Source of the DNA: JBAXGW01 sp037139195
GTDB taxonomy: Bacteria; Bacteroidota; Bacteroidia; Bacteroidales; JAHJDW01
Length of the DNA stretch: 40,385 nucleotides
Direction: 5' to 3'
NCBI GenBank assembly: GCA_037139195.1
Contig: JBAXGW010000041.1
Span: forward strand, 1-40,385
Within the stretch, counting starts at the first letter, position 1, and every line of letters starts with the position of its first letter. Positions 1 through 8,137 of the stretch are shown here, piece by piece. Under the pieces are notes generated by a model. That model was not told the DNA's origin, made no database searches, and worked only from the letters and a program-made list of their open reading frames with translations. A program made the translations under genes and the position numbers.

Positions 1-54
1 CCCGCGACCCCGTGCGTGACAGGCACGTATTCTAACCAACTGAACTACCGAACC
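1..54 (-). tRNA. tRNA-Asp (GUC), 3' part outside window
   Basis: Read on the minus strand, the sequence starts with acceptor strand GGTTCGG, followed by a D-arm of type GTTCAGTTGGTTAGAAT, then a perfect five-pair anticodon stem CGTGC/GCACG around loop CTGTCAC. This gives anticodon GTC (Asp). The variable region and the start of the T-arm (GCGGG) follow before the window ends, so about 20 nt of the 3' end lie outside. The identification rests on the anticodon and the resemblance to bacterial tRNA-Asp; the acceptor stem cannot be checked for pairing. Confidence 0.93.
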
Positions 55-91
55 AATTTTTTAAAGAACTTGTTTGTCTTTATCGAGGGTG

Positions 92-122
92 CAAAGATAA
101 ATACTTTTTTTTAAATAACAAA
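92..122 (-). promoter_or_regulatory. Bacteroidota-type promoter of tRNA-Asp
   Basis: On the minus strand TTTG (122-119) is followed after 19 nt by TATCTTTG (99-92). This matches the Bacteroidota primary sigma pattern TTTG-N19..21-TAnnTTTG exactly. Transcription would start around 85-88, giving a 5' leader of about 30 nt before the tRNA. It is the best promoter match in the window. Confidence 0.65.
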
Positions 123-258
123 TAATTTTCAAAAAAAAATAAAAAAAATATTTTTTTTTATTTTAACATATCTATAACACTATTATATTAATTAATGGCA
201 TAATTTTAGCAATTAAATTAAAACTAGAAAAAACAAATCTTACTATAAATAAAATTAT

Positions 259-266
259 TAAATTTG
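259..266 (+). promoter_or_regulatory. Possible -7 box for the DUF1573 gene
   Basis: TAAATTTG fits the TAnnTTTG consensus, 37 nt before the ATG at 304. There is no TTG at the expected -33 spacing, so support is only partial. The rest of the 55-303 gap is A/T homopolymer-rich and I see no gene in it. Confidence 0.35.
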
Positions 267-303
267 CTTTTTCAAATTAATAACCCTTAAATTATTTTTA
301 TAT

Positions 304-768
304 ATGAAAAAATTATTTTTATCAATTGCAATCGCTTTAGTAGGCACTTTTGCTGCCAATGCTCAAACACAACCTGAATTAAATGTGAACGACAATCCAA
401 ATGCTCCTGAAATTTCATTTGTAAACTTAGTTCATGACTATGGTAAAATTGAAAATGGTGCTGATGGAAATTGCGAATTCAAATTTACTAACACTGGTAA
501 AGAACCTTTGAGATTAACAAATGTTCGCTCTTCTTGTGGCTGCACTGTTCCAAAATGGACTACAGACCCTATTCTTCCTGGGAAAACTGGTGTTATTCAA
601 GTAAAATACGACACAAAAAGAACTGGTGTAATTAACAAACAAATTACAGTTACGTCAAATGCAAAAACTGCAACGGTTGTTTTATCTATCAAAGGTGAAA
701 TCATGCCTGCTCCTGTTAATGCCGCTCCTGTAAAACCTGAAGAAGGTGCTACACCTAAAGCTCAATAA
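304..768 (+). CDS. Secreted DUF1573 protein
   Basis: 154 residues. Residues 1-20 form a Sec signal peptide ending Ala-Asn-Ala-Gln, a common Bacteroidota cleavage site. Residues about 36-134 match the DUF1573 domain, an immunoglobulin-like fold: a beta-rich segment with HDYGKI near the start, the conserved SSCGCTVP cysteine pair and a late GEI strand. The tail is rich in Pro and Ala. The family is abundant in Bacteroidota and usually periplasmic or surface-exposed, and its biochemical role is not established. The gene seems to be transcribed alone: a putative -7 box lies upstream and a strong hairpin terminator downstream. Confidence 0.88.
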   Translation: MKKLFLSIAIALVGTFAANAQTQPELNVNDNPNAPEISFVNLVHDYGKIENGADGNCEFKFTNTGKEPLRLTNVRSSCGCTVPKWTTDPILPGKTGVIQVKYDTKRTGVINKQITVTSNAKTATVVLSIKGEIMPAPVNAAPVKPEEGATPKAQ

Positions 769-814
769 GTATTTTTTTTATTAGGTTTTATTGATTTTTT
801 TTTAAAACTTTGCA

Positions 815-847
815 TCCCGATACACATAAATTGTATCGGGATTTTTT
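815..847 (+). terminator. Rho-independent terminator after the DUF1573 gene
   Basis: Arms TCCCGATACA (815-824) and TGTATCGGGA (832-841) form a perfect 10-bp stem with a 7-nt loop, followed by a run of six T. It lies between the stop at 768 and the aminotransferase start at 872. An AAACTTTG sequence at 805-812 just before it is a poor match to a -7 box, so the promoter of the aminotransferase is unclear. Confidence 0.8.
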
Positions 848-871
848 ATTCTAAATTTAATACTTAATAAT

Positions 872-2071
872 ATGCCGCAAATATCACAAAAAGGACTGAA
901 AATGCCTGCTTCTCCTATCAGAAAGCTGGTGCCTTTTGCTGACGAAGCAAAAAAAAGAGGAATTAAAATTTATCATTTAAATATCGGTCAACCTGATATT
1001 GAAACCCCTGAAGTAGCTCTTAATGCTATTAAAAACAACACAATTAAAGTTGTAGAATACAGTCACTCTGCTGGAATTTTATCGTACAGAAAAAAACTTG
1101 CTGGATATTACAAAAGCAAAAATATTGATGTTAACGAAAATCAAATCATTGTTACAAATGGTGGCTCTGAAGCTATCCTTTTTGCTTTTATGGCCTGTCT
1201 GAACCCAGGCGATGAAATTATTATTCCTGAGCCATTCTATGCTAACTACAATGGATTTGCAGCTTCAGCTGATGTAATTGTTAAACCAATTCCTTCAACA
1301 ATTGAAACTGGATTTGCTCTACCTGCAATTGAAGAGTTCGAGAAAATGATAACTCCTCGTACAAAAGCAATTATGATTTGTAACCCTGGTAATCCAACTG
1401 GTTATTTATATTCTAAAGCTGAACTTGAATCATTGAGAGATATCGTAAAAAAATACGATTTGTATTTATTCTCTGATGAGGTATATCGCGAATTTTGTTA
1501 CGATGGTGCAACTCCTTATTCTGCAATGAACCTTGAAGGAATTGAAAACAACGTAATATTGGTTGATTCTGTTTCTAAAAGATACAGTGCTTGTGGTGTT
1601 AGAATTGGTGCTTTTATAACTAAAAATGCTGAGCTTATGGATATCGTAATGAAGTTTGCTCAAGCCAGATTAAGTCCTCCAACATTTGGACAAATTCTTG
1701 GAGAGGCGGCTTGCGAAACTCCACAATCATATTTTGATGGCGTAGTTAAAGAATACGTTGCTCGCAGAAATGTTGTTGTTGAGGCAATCAATAAAATGGA
1801 AGGCTGCTTTTGTCCTAATCCAAAAGGTGCATTTTATGCTGTTGCAAAATTACCTATCGACAATGCTGATAAATTCTGTCAATGGTTATTAACCGATTTT
1901 AATTATAATAACGAAACGGTAATGTTTGCACCTGCTACAGGATTTTATTCAACACCTGGAAAAGGCACAAACGAAGTTAGAATTTGCTATGTTTTAAACA
2001 CACAAGCTCTTACTACAGCTATGAAATGTTTAGAAGAAGCTCTTAAAGTATATCCTGGAAGAACAATTTAA
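872..2071 (+). CDS. PLP-dependent aminotransferase, class I/II
   Basis: 399 residues, normal for fold-type I aminotransferases of the AspC/aromatic group. Visible motifs: the N-terminal GQPDIETP loop, NGGSEAILF for cofactor phosphate binding, NPGNPTG with the substrate-side Asn, SDEVYREF with the cofactor-nitrogen Asp, SVSKRYS with the Schiff-base Lys at residue 236, and a late RICY arginine for the substrate carboxylate. It should transfer an amino group between an amino acid and a 2-oxo acid in the cytoplasm. The substrate (aspartate, aromatic or another) cannot be fixed from sequence. It sits alone between two hairpin terminators. Confidence 0.9.
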   Translation: MPQISQKGLKMPASPIRKLVPFADEAKKRGIKIYHLNIGQPDIETPEVALNAIKNNTIKVVEYSHSAGILSYRKKLAGYYKSKNIDVNENQIIVTNGGSEAILFAFMACLNPGDEIIIPEPFYANYNGFAASADVIVKPIPSTIETGFALPAIEEFEKMITPRTKAIMICNPGNPTGYLYSKAELESLRDIVKKYDLYLFSDEVYREFCYDGATPYSAMNLEGIENNVILVDSVSKRYSACGVRIGAFITKNAELMDIVMKFAQARLSPPTFGQILGEAACETPQSYFDGVVKEYVARRNVVVEAINKMEGCFCPNPKGAFYAVAKLPIDNADKFCQWLLTDFNYNNETVMFAPATGFYSTPGKGTNEVRICYVLNTQALTTAMKCLEEALKVYPGRTI

Positions 2072-2085
2072 ACTATCAATATGTT

Positions 2086-2120
2086 AAAAAAAGCCGCAAA
2101 TGATTTTGCGGCTTTTTTTT
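2086..2120. terminator. Bidirectional terminator between converging genes
   Basis: GCCGCAAA (2093-2100), a 4-nt TGAT loop and TTTGCGGC (2105-2112) form the core stem, flanked by an A-run upstream and a T-run downstream. The hairpin can therefore end transcription from both sides. It lies between the aminotransferase (plus) and the TPR membrane protein (minus), whose stop codon begins at its edge. Confidence 0.85.
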
Positions 2121-4303
2121 TATTTCTTTTCGGCTGTTTCTGTAACTTTTACCTGTTGTCCTTTTTTTATATATTCTTCTGCTAAAGCTTTCTTCCCTAA
2201 AAATCTGTATGAATTACTTAAATTGAAATAGGTTTGTGAGTTTTTTGGATTAAATTCTATCGCTTTCAAAAAAGCATTTATTGACTCATTGAACTTTCCT
2301 TTAAATCCATAAGCTACACCCAAATTTTCCCAAACAGAAGCATCTTTAGCATTAATACTATTTGCTTTTTCAAGAAAAACTATTGCCTGATCAATATTAT
2401 TTAATCGTTTTCCATATATCTGTCCAATACGATTATATGCCTGATAATAGTTTGGCTTAACCTTCAAGATGTTATTCAGAACTATCATTGCGGTATCATA
2501 TCTTCCAGCATCATCTAAAACCGTTGCCAATTCAAATCTCTTATCTAAATCATTTGGCAGAAATTTTATTAACGTTTTAAAACACCTTGCTGAAACATCA
2601 TACATATTTTTTTTATAGGTTGTTTGAGCGGTATAATGTAAATTAGTAAGTGCATCTTGATAAGTAGGTGCTATATTTAAACTATTAACATAACACAGCA
2701 ATGCTTGTTCATATTGGTCGGCGTAAAGAAAAGCATTACCATACAACACCCAGCCTGCTACATAATAAGGGTGTATTGTAGTTCCTTTATATAAATAAGT
2801 TTTAGCCAACTCAAGCATTTCGAGTTTTTTTTCTTTATTTTCTTCTTTCTGAGCCTTTTCAATCAACATGCCTCCAGCCGAAACATTAACTTTGGCACTA
2901 TTAGTTGACGTTAAAACATCGGTTGTAAATAAAGTAAAATCGTCTTTCCATGCATAATTTCTTGTGAAAGTTTTCAATGAATAGCCAGCTAAAATCACAA
3001 GTATAATAATCATAACTGTTTTACTATCAGCCAATAGTTTACCAAGCACCCCAGGTCTTTTCACAAGCAAATAAGCAATTAACACACTAAATGAAAGTGA
3101 TGACATAAATACAAAACGCTCATTCATGAAAGCTCCAATATTGAAAAATAAATTTGAAGATATTGACAATGTAGCCAAATAGAAAACAACAATCCAACCC
3201 CAAATGTTTTTTTTAATTAAACCCCGTAATCCAATAAGTCCAATTCCAAGGTAAACTAAAAATGAAAATATTGCTTGTAAACTTCCCCAATTTATTATTG
3301 CAATTTGCTTGGGGTAATAATCATGTGTTAATGGATGTGGGAAAATTAACAATTGCACATACTTCCATAAGGTATAGAAGACCGTAGCGTATCTTTCAGA
3401 AACTGTTGCTGAAATATATGGATCGTTTAATAATTCCGTTTCTTTGGTATCAAATTTCATTAAGCCAAACTTAAAACGCAAGCCAAAATAAATTGCTAGG
3501 GCTACGAACATTGGCAATAAAACAAACAGTGTTTGCGATGTTTTTTTATCTCTAAAGAAATAAACAGTTAGTGGAATAATAGCTAAAAATGTGATTGCGT
3601 TTTCTTTCGAAAATAAAGCCAAGAAATAAACAGCAAAGACCAAAAGTAAATATTGAATTTTATTTTTATCGACATATAACAATGCAACATAAATAGACAT
3701 TACAGATAGGATTGATGTAACAATTTCATCTCGTCCTTTTATATTTGCAACAACCTCAGTGTGAATTGGATGAGCAAGGTATAGAATAGTTGCTACAAAG
3801 GGCAATGATAAATACCAATTAGTATTGCCATATTCTGAAAACAGTTTTTTTAACAATCTAAGAATAACAATTCCTAACAAACCATATAATAAAATATTTA
3901 CAAGATGTCCAACAAAAGGATTCTTCCCGAAAATTTGCCACTCTAATGCAAACATTATATGAGTCAATGGACGATAACGACCTCCGGTTAGTAAATTTTT
4001 ATTCTCACCAAAAAAACCAACAAAAGCATCGGTCGACATAATTTTGCCTAAACCTTTAACTCCCTCTTTCGTGAATTTATTTTCAAAAATCATCAATCTA
4101 TCATCCAAGGTATAATCAAATGATAGTGTATTAGCGTATAGCATCACCCCAAACAAAAAGACAATTAACGTTTGCCATTTAAGTACTATATCAATTACCG
4201 GATTATTAATAGCAGCTTTTGATTCAACACTTTCTGAACTAGCTTCAATATTGGCTGTTTTTGTATAATTTTTTCTATTTTGATAATTATTATTCTTTGC
4301 CAT
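2120..4303 (-). CDS. Polytopic GT-C-like membrane protein with C-terminal TPRs
   Basis: 727 residues. After a polar N-terminus (about 35 residues), some ten or more hydrophobic segments run to about residue 450. A first extracytoplasmic loop has the DD pair (YTLDDRLM) and GRYRPLTH, typical of GT-C/TMTC-like proteins (DUF1736 type). Residues about 490-715 are tetratricopeptide repeats, several with the W-x-N-L-G-x-A-Y pattern. Members are membrane proteins that may use polyprenyl-phosphate sugars, but the substrate is unknown. The start is only 3 bp after the stop of the NamZ-type gene, so the two are one operon. Their shared context hints at an envelope or peptidoglycan link, which is inference. 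Confidence 0.75.
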   Translation of the reverse strand: MAKNNNYQNRKNYTKTANIEASSESVESKAAINNPVIDIVLKWQTLIVFLFGVMLYANTLSFDYTLDDRLMIFENKFTKEGVKGLGKIMSTDAFVGFFGENKNLLTGGRYRPLTHIMFALEWQIFGKNPFVGHLVNILLYGLLGIVILRLLKKLFSEYGNTNWYLSLPFVATILYLAHPIHTEVVANIKGRDEIVTSILSVMSIYVALLYVDKNKIQYLLLVFAVYFLALFSKENAITFLAIIPLTVYFFRDKKTSQTLFVLLPMFVALAIYFGLRFKFGLMKFDTKETELLNDPYISATVSERYATVFYTLWKYVQLLIFPHPLTHDYYPKQIAIINWGSLQAIFSFLVYLGIGLIGLRGLIKKNIWGWIVVFYLATLSISSNLFFNIGAFMNERFVFMSSLSFSVLIAYLLVKRPGVLGKLLADSKTVMIIILVILAGYSLKTFTRNYAWKDDFTLFTTDVLTSTNSAKVNVSAGGMLIEKAQKEENKEKKLEMLELAKTYLYKGTTIHPYYVAGWVLYGNAFLYADQYEQALLCYVNSLNIAPTYQDALTNLHYTAQTTYKKNMYDVSARCFKTLIKFLPNDLDKRFELATVLDDAGRYDTAMIVLNNILKVKPNYYQAYNRIGQIYGKRLNNIDQAIVFLEKANSINAKDASVWENLGVAYGFKGKFNESINAFLKAIEFNPKNSQTYFNLSNSYRFLGKKALAEEYIKKGQQVKVTETAEKK

Positions 4304-4306
4304 CTC

Positions 4307-5506
4307 TTATTCAAAATCAGGATAAAGTAAATATTTCTTTCTAATTTCTTTAAATTTTGTCAAATCAGATTTCCAAGAATCTCTGATTTTTTGCGCAGTT
4401 TTTCCTATTATTATTTGTTTTTTCAAATCATCAGTTCCTGCCAAATTATTAAAATAATTATTAAAAAAAGCAGCTCCCATATTAAGTTCATTATAAGACT
4501 CTATCAGCCATTCAAGATAAATTGCTTTCGAATCAGCAACATACATCAATCCAAAATCAGTAACATCATATCCAAAACATTTCTGACCATCGTATAAAGG
4601 CGAACCTGCCCCTTTTGTGCTTTTTGGAGTAAAGCTATAATTTGTATTTTTAAAATTTGGATGCCCGTAAACTTCAAAAGGTTTATCTGTACCTCGACCT
4701 ACACTTACAACAGTTCCTTCAAATAAACACATTGTAGGATACATATAAATTGACGCCATTGACCTTAGGTTTGGAGATGGATTAATGGGCAAAACATATT
4801 TATATTTATGCGAATATCCTTTAACAGTAATAATTTTTAAATTACATTTAACTCCATTTTTAAGCCAGCCTTCACCATTAATCATTTGAGCATACTCGCC
4901 CACTGTCATTCCATAAACTATAGGAACCGGATGCATTCCTATAAATGATTCAAAACCTTTTTTCAAAACAGGCCCATCAACATAAAAACCATTTGGATTT
5001 GGTCTGTCTAAAATAATTATTTGAATATTATTTTCGGCACAAGCTTCCATCATGTAGGTCATCGTTGAAATGTAGGTATAAAATCTTGCTCCTACATCCT
5101 GAATATCAAATAACACAACATCAATTCCTTTTAAATCTGAAGGATCTGGTTTTTTTTTATCATCATAAAGCGAAACAACAGGCAATTTTGTTTTAGAATC
5201 TACTGACGATTTAACAGCCTGGCCAGCATCAGCAATTCCTCGAAAGCCATGCTCTGGAGTAAAAATCTTCCTTATTAGAACTCCTTTTTTCAATAACACA
5301 TCAACCAAATGTTCATTTTTAACAAAAGACGAATGATTTGCCACAACAGCAATATTTTTATTTTTAATTAACGGCAAGTACTCGTCGAAAAGCGCTGCAC
5401 CAACTGTTACATCAGAATCGCTAACCTGTTTAATTTCAATGCCTGCATTTTGAGCATTCAACGATAAACAAAGAAACAATGCAAGTAAAGAATATAAAAC
5501 CCTCAT
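4307..5506 (-). CDS. namZ: Exo-beta-N-acetylmuramidase NamZ family (DUF1343)
   Basis: 399 residues with a signal peptide (1-18, ending Leu-Asn-Ala-Gln). The body matches the NamZ/DUF1343 family (GH171): VVANHSS, FTPEHGFRG with the Glu-His of the active-site region, VVSLYD, LFDIQDVGARFYTY, DRPNPNG, GMTVGEYA and VGRGTDKPFEVYGHP. The characterised family member removes terminal MurNAc from peptidoglycan fragments. Here the enzyme would act in the periplasm or outside. It is first in a minus-strand operon, 3 bp before the TPR membrane protein, behind a good Bacteroidota promoter. Substrate details are inferred from the family. Confidence 0.85.
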   Translation of the reverse strand: MRVLYSLLALFLCLSLNAQNAGIEIKQVSDSDVTVGAALFDEYLPLIKNKNIAVVANHSSFVKNEHLVDVLLKKGVLIRKIFTPEHGFRGIADAGQAVKSSVDSKTKLPVVSLYDDKKKPDPSDLKGIDVVLFDIQDVGARFYTYISTMTYMMEACAENNIQIIILDRPNPNGFYVDGPVLKKGFESFIGMHPVPIVYGMTVGEYAQMINGEGWLKNGVKCNLKIITVKGYSHKYKYVLPINPSPNLRSMASIYMYPTMCLFEGTVVSVGRGTDKPFEVYGHPNFKNTNYSFTPKSTKGAGSPLYDGQKCFGYDVTDFGLMYVADSKAIYLEWLIESYNELNMGAAFFNNYFNNLAGTDDLKKQIIIGKTAQKIRDSWKSDLTKFKEIRKKYLLYPDFE

Positions 5507-5533
5507 GTCGAATTTTTATTAAATAAATTTAAA

Positions 5534-5567
5534 CAAAATTATCAAAAAATATGGAAGATTATCAAAA
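5534..5567 (-). promoter_or_regulatory. Promoter of the NamZ/TPR operon
   Basis: On the minus strand TTTTG (5567-5563), a 21-nt spacer and TAATTTTG (5541-5534) match the Bacteroidota -33/-7 arrangement. The -7 box lies 28 bp before the NamZ start at 5506. Confidence 0.55.
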
Positions 5568-5574
5568 TTTGAAT

Positions 5575-5582
5575 TAGGTTTG
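5575..5582 (+). promoter_or_regulatory. Possible -7 box for the permease gene
   Basis: TAGGTTTG matches TAnnTTTG. No TTG is found at -33. The implied start site lies only a few nt before the TTG start codon at 5597, so the leader would be very short. It would be divergent from and overlapping the NamZ promoter. Confidence 0.35.
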
Positions 5583-5596
5583 TAAAAAAAAACATT

Positions 5597-6823
5597 TTGA
5601 GTTACGAATTATTCATAGCAAAACGCATTTCGGGTAAAAACCAAGAAAATAAAGGCTTCACAAAACCTATTCTTAATATTGCCATTACGGCAATTGCTCT
5701 TGGAGTTGCGGTAATGATAATTTCTATAGCAGTTGTTACTGGATTTAAAAAAGAAATAATTAATAAAGTTGTTGGATTTGGTTCACATATTCAAATTACA
5801 TCCTTCGAAAATAATAATTCTCTTGAATTATCGCCAATAATAAGAAATAATGGATTTATAAAAAACATAAAAAAGATTGAAGGTGTAAGTAATATTCAAA
5901 CTTTTGCAACTAAAGCTGGAATAATAAAAACCGACGACGAAATATTTGGTGTTAGCATTAAAGGAATTAGTAAAGATTTCAACTGGGATTTCTTCAAAAG
6001 CAAAATTGTTTCTGGGAAAACTATTTCATTTAAAGATACAGTTGCATCTGACGACATGCTGATTTCTAAATACATATCATCTAAATTGCAATTAAAAATA
6101 AATGATAAAATAAAAATGTATTTTATCATCGACAACAAATTAAGAGCTCGAGTTTTTAATTTAGTTGGGATTTACGAAAGTGGATTTGAGGAATTGGATA
6201 AAACATTCGTTCTTTCCGATATAAAACATATTCAAAAACTTAACAATTGGAACGACAATCAAATTGGAGGCTACGAAATTCTTATCAATAATATTAATAA
6301 ACTCGACAAAATCAATCAATCTATTTATCAAAATATTGATCAAAACCTAAATACAAAAACCATTAAAGAAATTAGACCCGAAATTTTCAATTGGCTCGAT
6401 TTTTTAAATGTTAACATATCAGTTATTTTAATTTTGATGATAATTGTTGCAGCAATCAACATGATTTCTTCTTTACTTATCATTATTCTTGAACAAACCA
6501 ATATGATAGGACTTTTAAAATCATTTGGTGCTAGAAATAAAAGCATAAGAAAAATCTTTATTTATAATTCTTTTTTCATTCTATTAAAAGGAATAATCTG
6601 GGGGAATATAATCGGAATTGGCATTTGTATTTTGCAATATTATACTGGAATAATAAAACTAGACCAAGCAACTTATTATGTATCAAGCGTACCAATATAT
6701 TTAGAAATTCTCCCAATATTAGCATTAAATATAGGCACTGTAATAATTTGTATTATATTAATGGTTGTACCTTCGGCTGTGATTTCTAAAATAAGCCCAA
6801 TGAAAACTATTAGATACGAATAA
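5597..6823 (+). CDS. FtsX/LolC-like ABC transporter permease
   Basis: 408 residues starting at TTG. The next in-frame ATG would delete most of the first membrane segment, so TTG is preferred. The layout is that of the LolC/LolE/MacB permease class: an N-terminal SYELFIAKRIS segment, TM1 at about 28-50, a large periplasmic domain (about 55-270) and three TM helices near 275-297, 320-345 and 372-395, ending in the typical SPMKTIRYE. Such permeases work with an ATPase and extract lipoproteins or export substrates without translocating through the membrane themselves. No ATPase gene is adjacent. The phospholipase D gene follows after 33 bp, and co-transcription is likely. Confidence 0.85.
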   Translation: MSYELFIAKRISGKNQENKGFTKPILNIAITAIALGVAVMIISIAVVTGFKKEIINKVVGFGSHIQITSFENNNSLELSPIIRNNGFIKNIKKIEGVSNIQTFATKAGIIKTDDEIFGVSIKGISKDFNWDFFKSKIVSGKTISFKDTVASDDMLISKYISSKLQLKINDKIKMYFIIDNKLRARVFNLVGIYESGFEELDKTFVLSDIKHIQKLNNWNDNQIGGYEILINNINKLDKINQSIYQNIDQNLNTKTIKEIRPEIFNWLDFLNVNISVILILMIIVAAINMISSLLIIILEQTNMIGLLKSFGARNKSIRKIFIYNSFFILLKGIIWGNIIGIGICILQYYTGIIKLDQATYYVSSVPIYLEILPILALNIGTVIICIILMVVPSAVISKISPMKTIRYE

Positions 6824-6856
6824 ATTATTTTAAAATCTTTTGCAAATAAAAGAACT

Positions 6857-8011
6857 ATGAACAAAGGATGGTTAGATAAAAAACATTATTCAAAAGCTAA
6901 AAATGCCCATATCATTTTAAGTGGCAATCAATATTTTGCTGAATTAGAGCAAATTATAAACAGCTCAAAATCTGAATTATACATTCAAATGTATATTTTG
7001 GATTTCGATACTACTGGGAAACGAATAATTGAATCACTTAAAAAAGCTTCTGCTAGAGGCGTTCAAGTATATCTTCTTTTAGATGCTTACGGATCTAAAT
7101 CTATAAGCAACAATGTAATAACTGACTTGAAAAATAATGGAATAAATTTCCGTTGGTACTCTCCGCTTTTTAAAAAACTTAAATTAAAACTTGGACGTCG
7201 ACTTCACAACAAATTAATTGTAGCAGACAAAAACGTTGCTTTAATTGGTGGAATTAATATTGCCGATAAATACCAAGACACACCAATGGGTAGAGGCTGG
7301 CTCGACTTTGCGGCTGTAGTTGAAGGACGAATTGCAGCAGAACTTCATGAATATGCTTTAATGATATGGAGTAAAAACATAAGAAGAAGTAGAACCTATT
7401 ATAAGTTAACTGAGGAAGAAATTTTAGTTCGTTTTAGAGAAAATGATTGGCTCAGAAATAAAGCAGACATTACAAAAAGCTATATTCATGCAATTAAGAA
7501 TGCACAAGAATCAATAACAGTTATTGGAGCCTACTTTTTACCTGGCAGAGTTGCTCGAAATTTAATAAAAAAAGCATCTAAAAAAGGCATTAAAATTAAG
7601 ATAATTGTTTCTGGAATATCGGATGTGCGGTTTATTGTTGCAGCACAGCGATATTTCTACCAATGGCTCTTCAATAATAATGTAGAAATATATGAGTGGA
7701 GCGATTCGGTTGTACACGGAAAAGTAGCAATAGTAGACAATAAATGGCTTACTATTGGCTCCTTCAACCTCAATTATCTTAGCGTGTACGGCAATATTGA
7801 ATTAAACATCGATATATTTAACAACATTATTGCTGAAAATTTCAATAAGCATATTGAGTCTGAAATTATACCAAAATGCGAACATATTGTTCAAACCAAT
7901 TATTACAAGGCTGATAATACAATAAAAATGTTTCACCGTTGGATTTCTTATCAAATTATTCGTATTTCAATGATTACAGCCGTTTATTTTTTTAGACGAA
8001 ATAAAAAGTAA
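6857..8011 (+). CDS. Phospholipase D/cardiolipin-synthase-like protein
   Basis: 384 residues with two HKD motifs: His117-Lys119-Asp124 (HNKLIVAD) followed by GGIN, and His287-Lys289-Asp294 (HGKVAIVD) followed by GSFN. Spacing and length fit cardiolipin synthase ClsA/ClsB-like enzymes, which condense phosphatidylglycerol. The N-terminal membrane helices of ClsA are absent, making it closer to ClsB. A C-terminal hydrophobic patch (about residues 360-378) may touch the membrane. Other PLD-superfamily roles (phosphodiesterase, nuclease) cannot be excluded. It follows the permease in the same direction. Confidence 0.82.
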   Translation: MNKGWLDKKHYSKAKNAHIILSGNQYFAELEQIINSSKSELYIQMYILDFDTTGKRIIESLKKASARGVQVYLLLDAYGSKSISNNVITDLKNNGINFRWYSPLFKKLKLKLGRRLHNKLIVADKNVALIGGINIADKYQDTPMGRGWLDFAAVVEGRIAAELHEYALMIWSKNIRRSRTYYKLTEEEILVRFRENDWLRNKADITKSYIHAIKNAQESITVIGAYFLPGRVARNLIKKASKKGIKIKIIVSGISDVRFIVAAQRYFYQWLFNNNVEIYEWSDSVVHGKVAIVDNKWLTIGSFNLNYLSVYGNIELNIDIFNNIIAENFNKHIESEIIPKCEHIVQTNYYKADNTIKMFHRWISYQIIRISMITAVYFFRRNKK

Positions 8012-8125
8012 AACTCTCTCGCCCCTACCCAGCCTATATTATTCTTTTTAAAATATCAAATCAACTAATTCACTAATCATCAAATTGGTTAATTCTCAAA
8101 TCAGCTCATCATCAAATTATTTAAT

Positions 8126-8133
8126 TAACTTTG
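8126..8133 (+). promoter_or_regulatory. -7 box abutting the U32 start codon
   Basis: TAACTTTG lies 4 nt before the ATG at 8138, in the TTTGCACCATG arrangement. Transcription would begin at or very near the A of ATG, implying a leaderless mRNA. No -33 TTG is visible at normal spacing. The preceding spacer (8012-8125) is made of imperfect copies of a CAAATCA.CT.ATT-like word and holds no gene. Confidence 0.45.
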
Positions 8134-8137
8134 CACC

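Noticed and set aside
1466..1663. Minus-strand reading frame inside the aminotransferase
   Set aside because: Shadow of a strongly conserved plus-strand gene; its own translation shows no domain.
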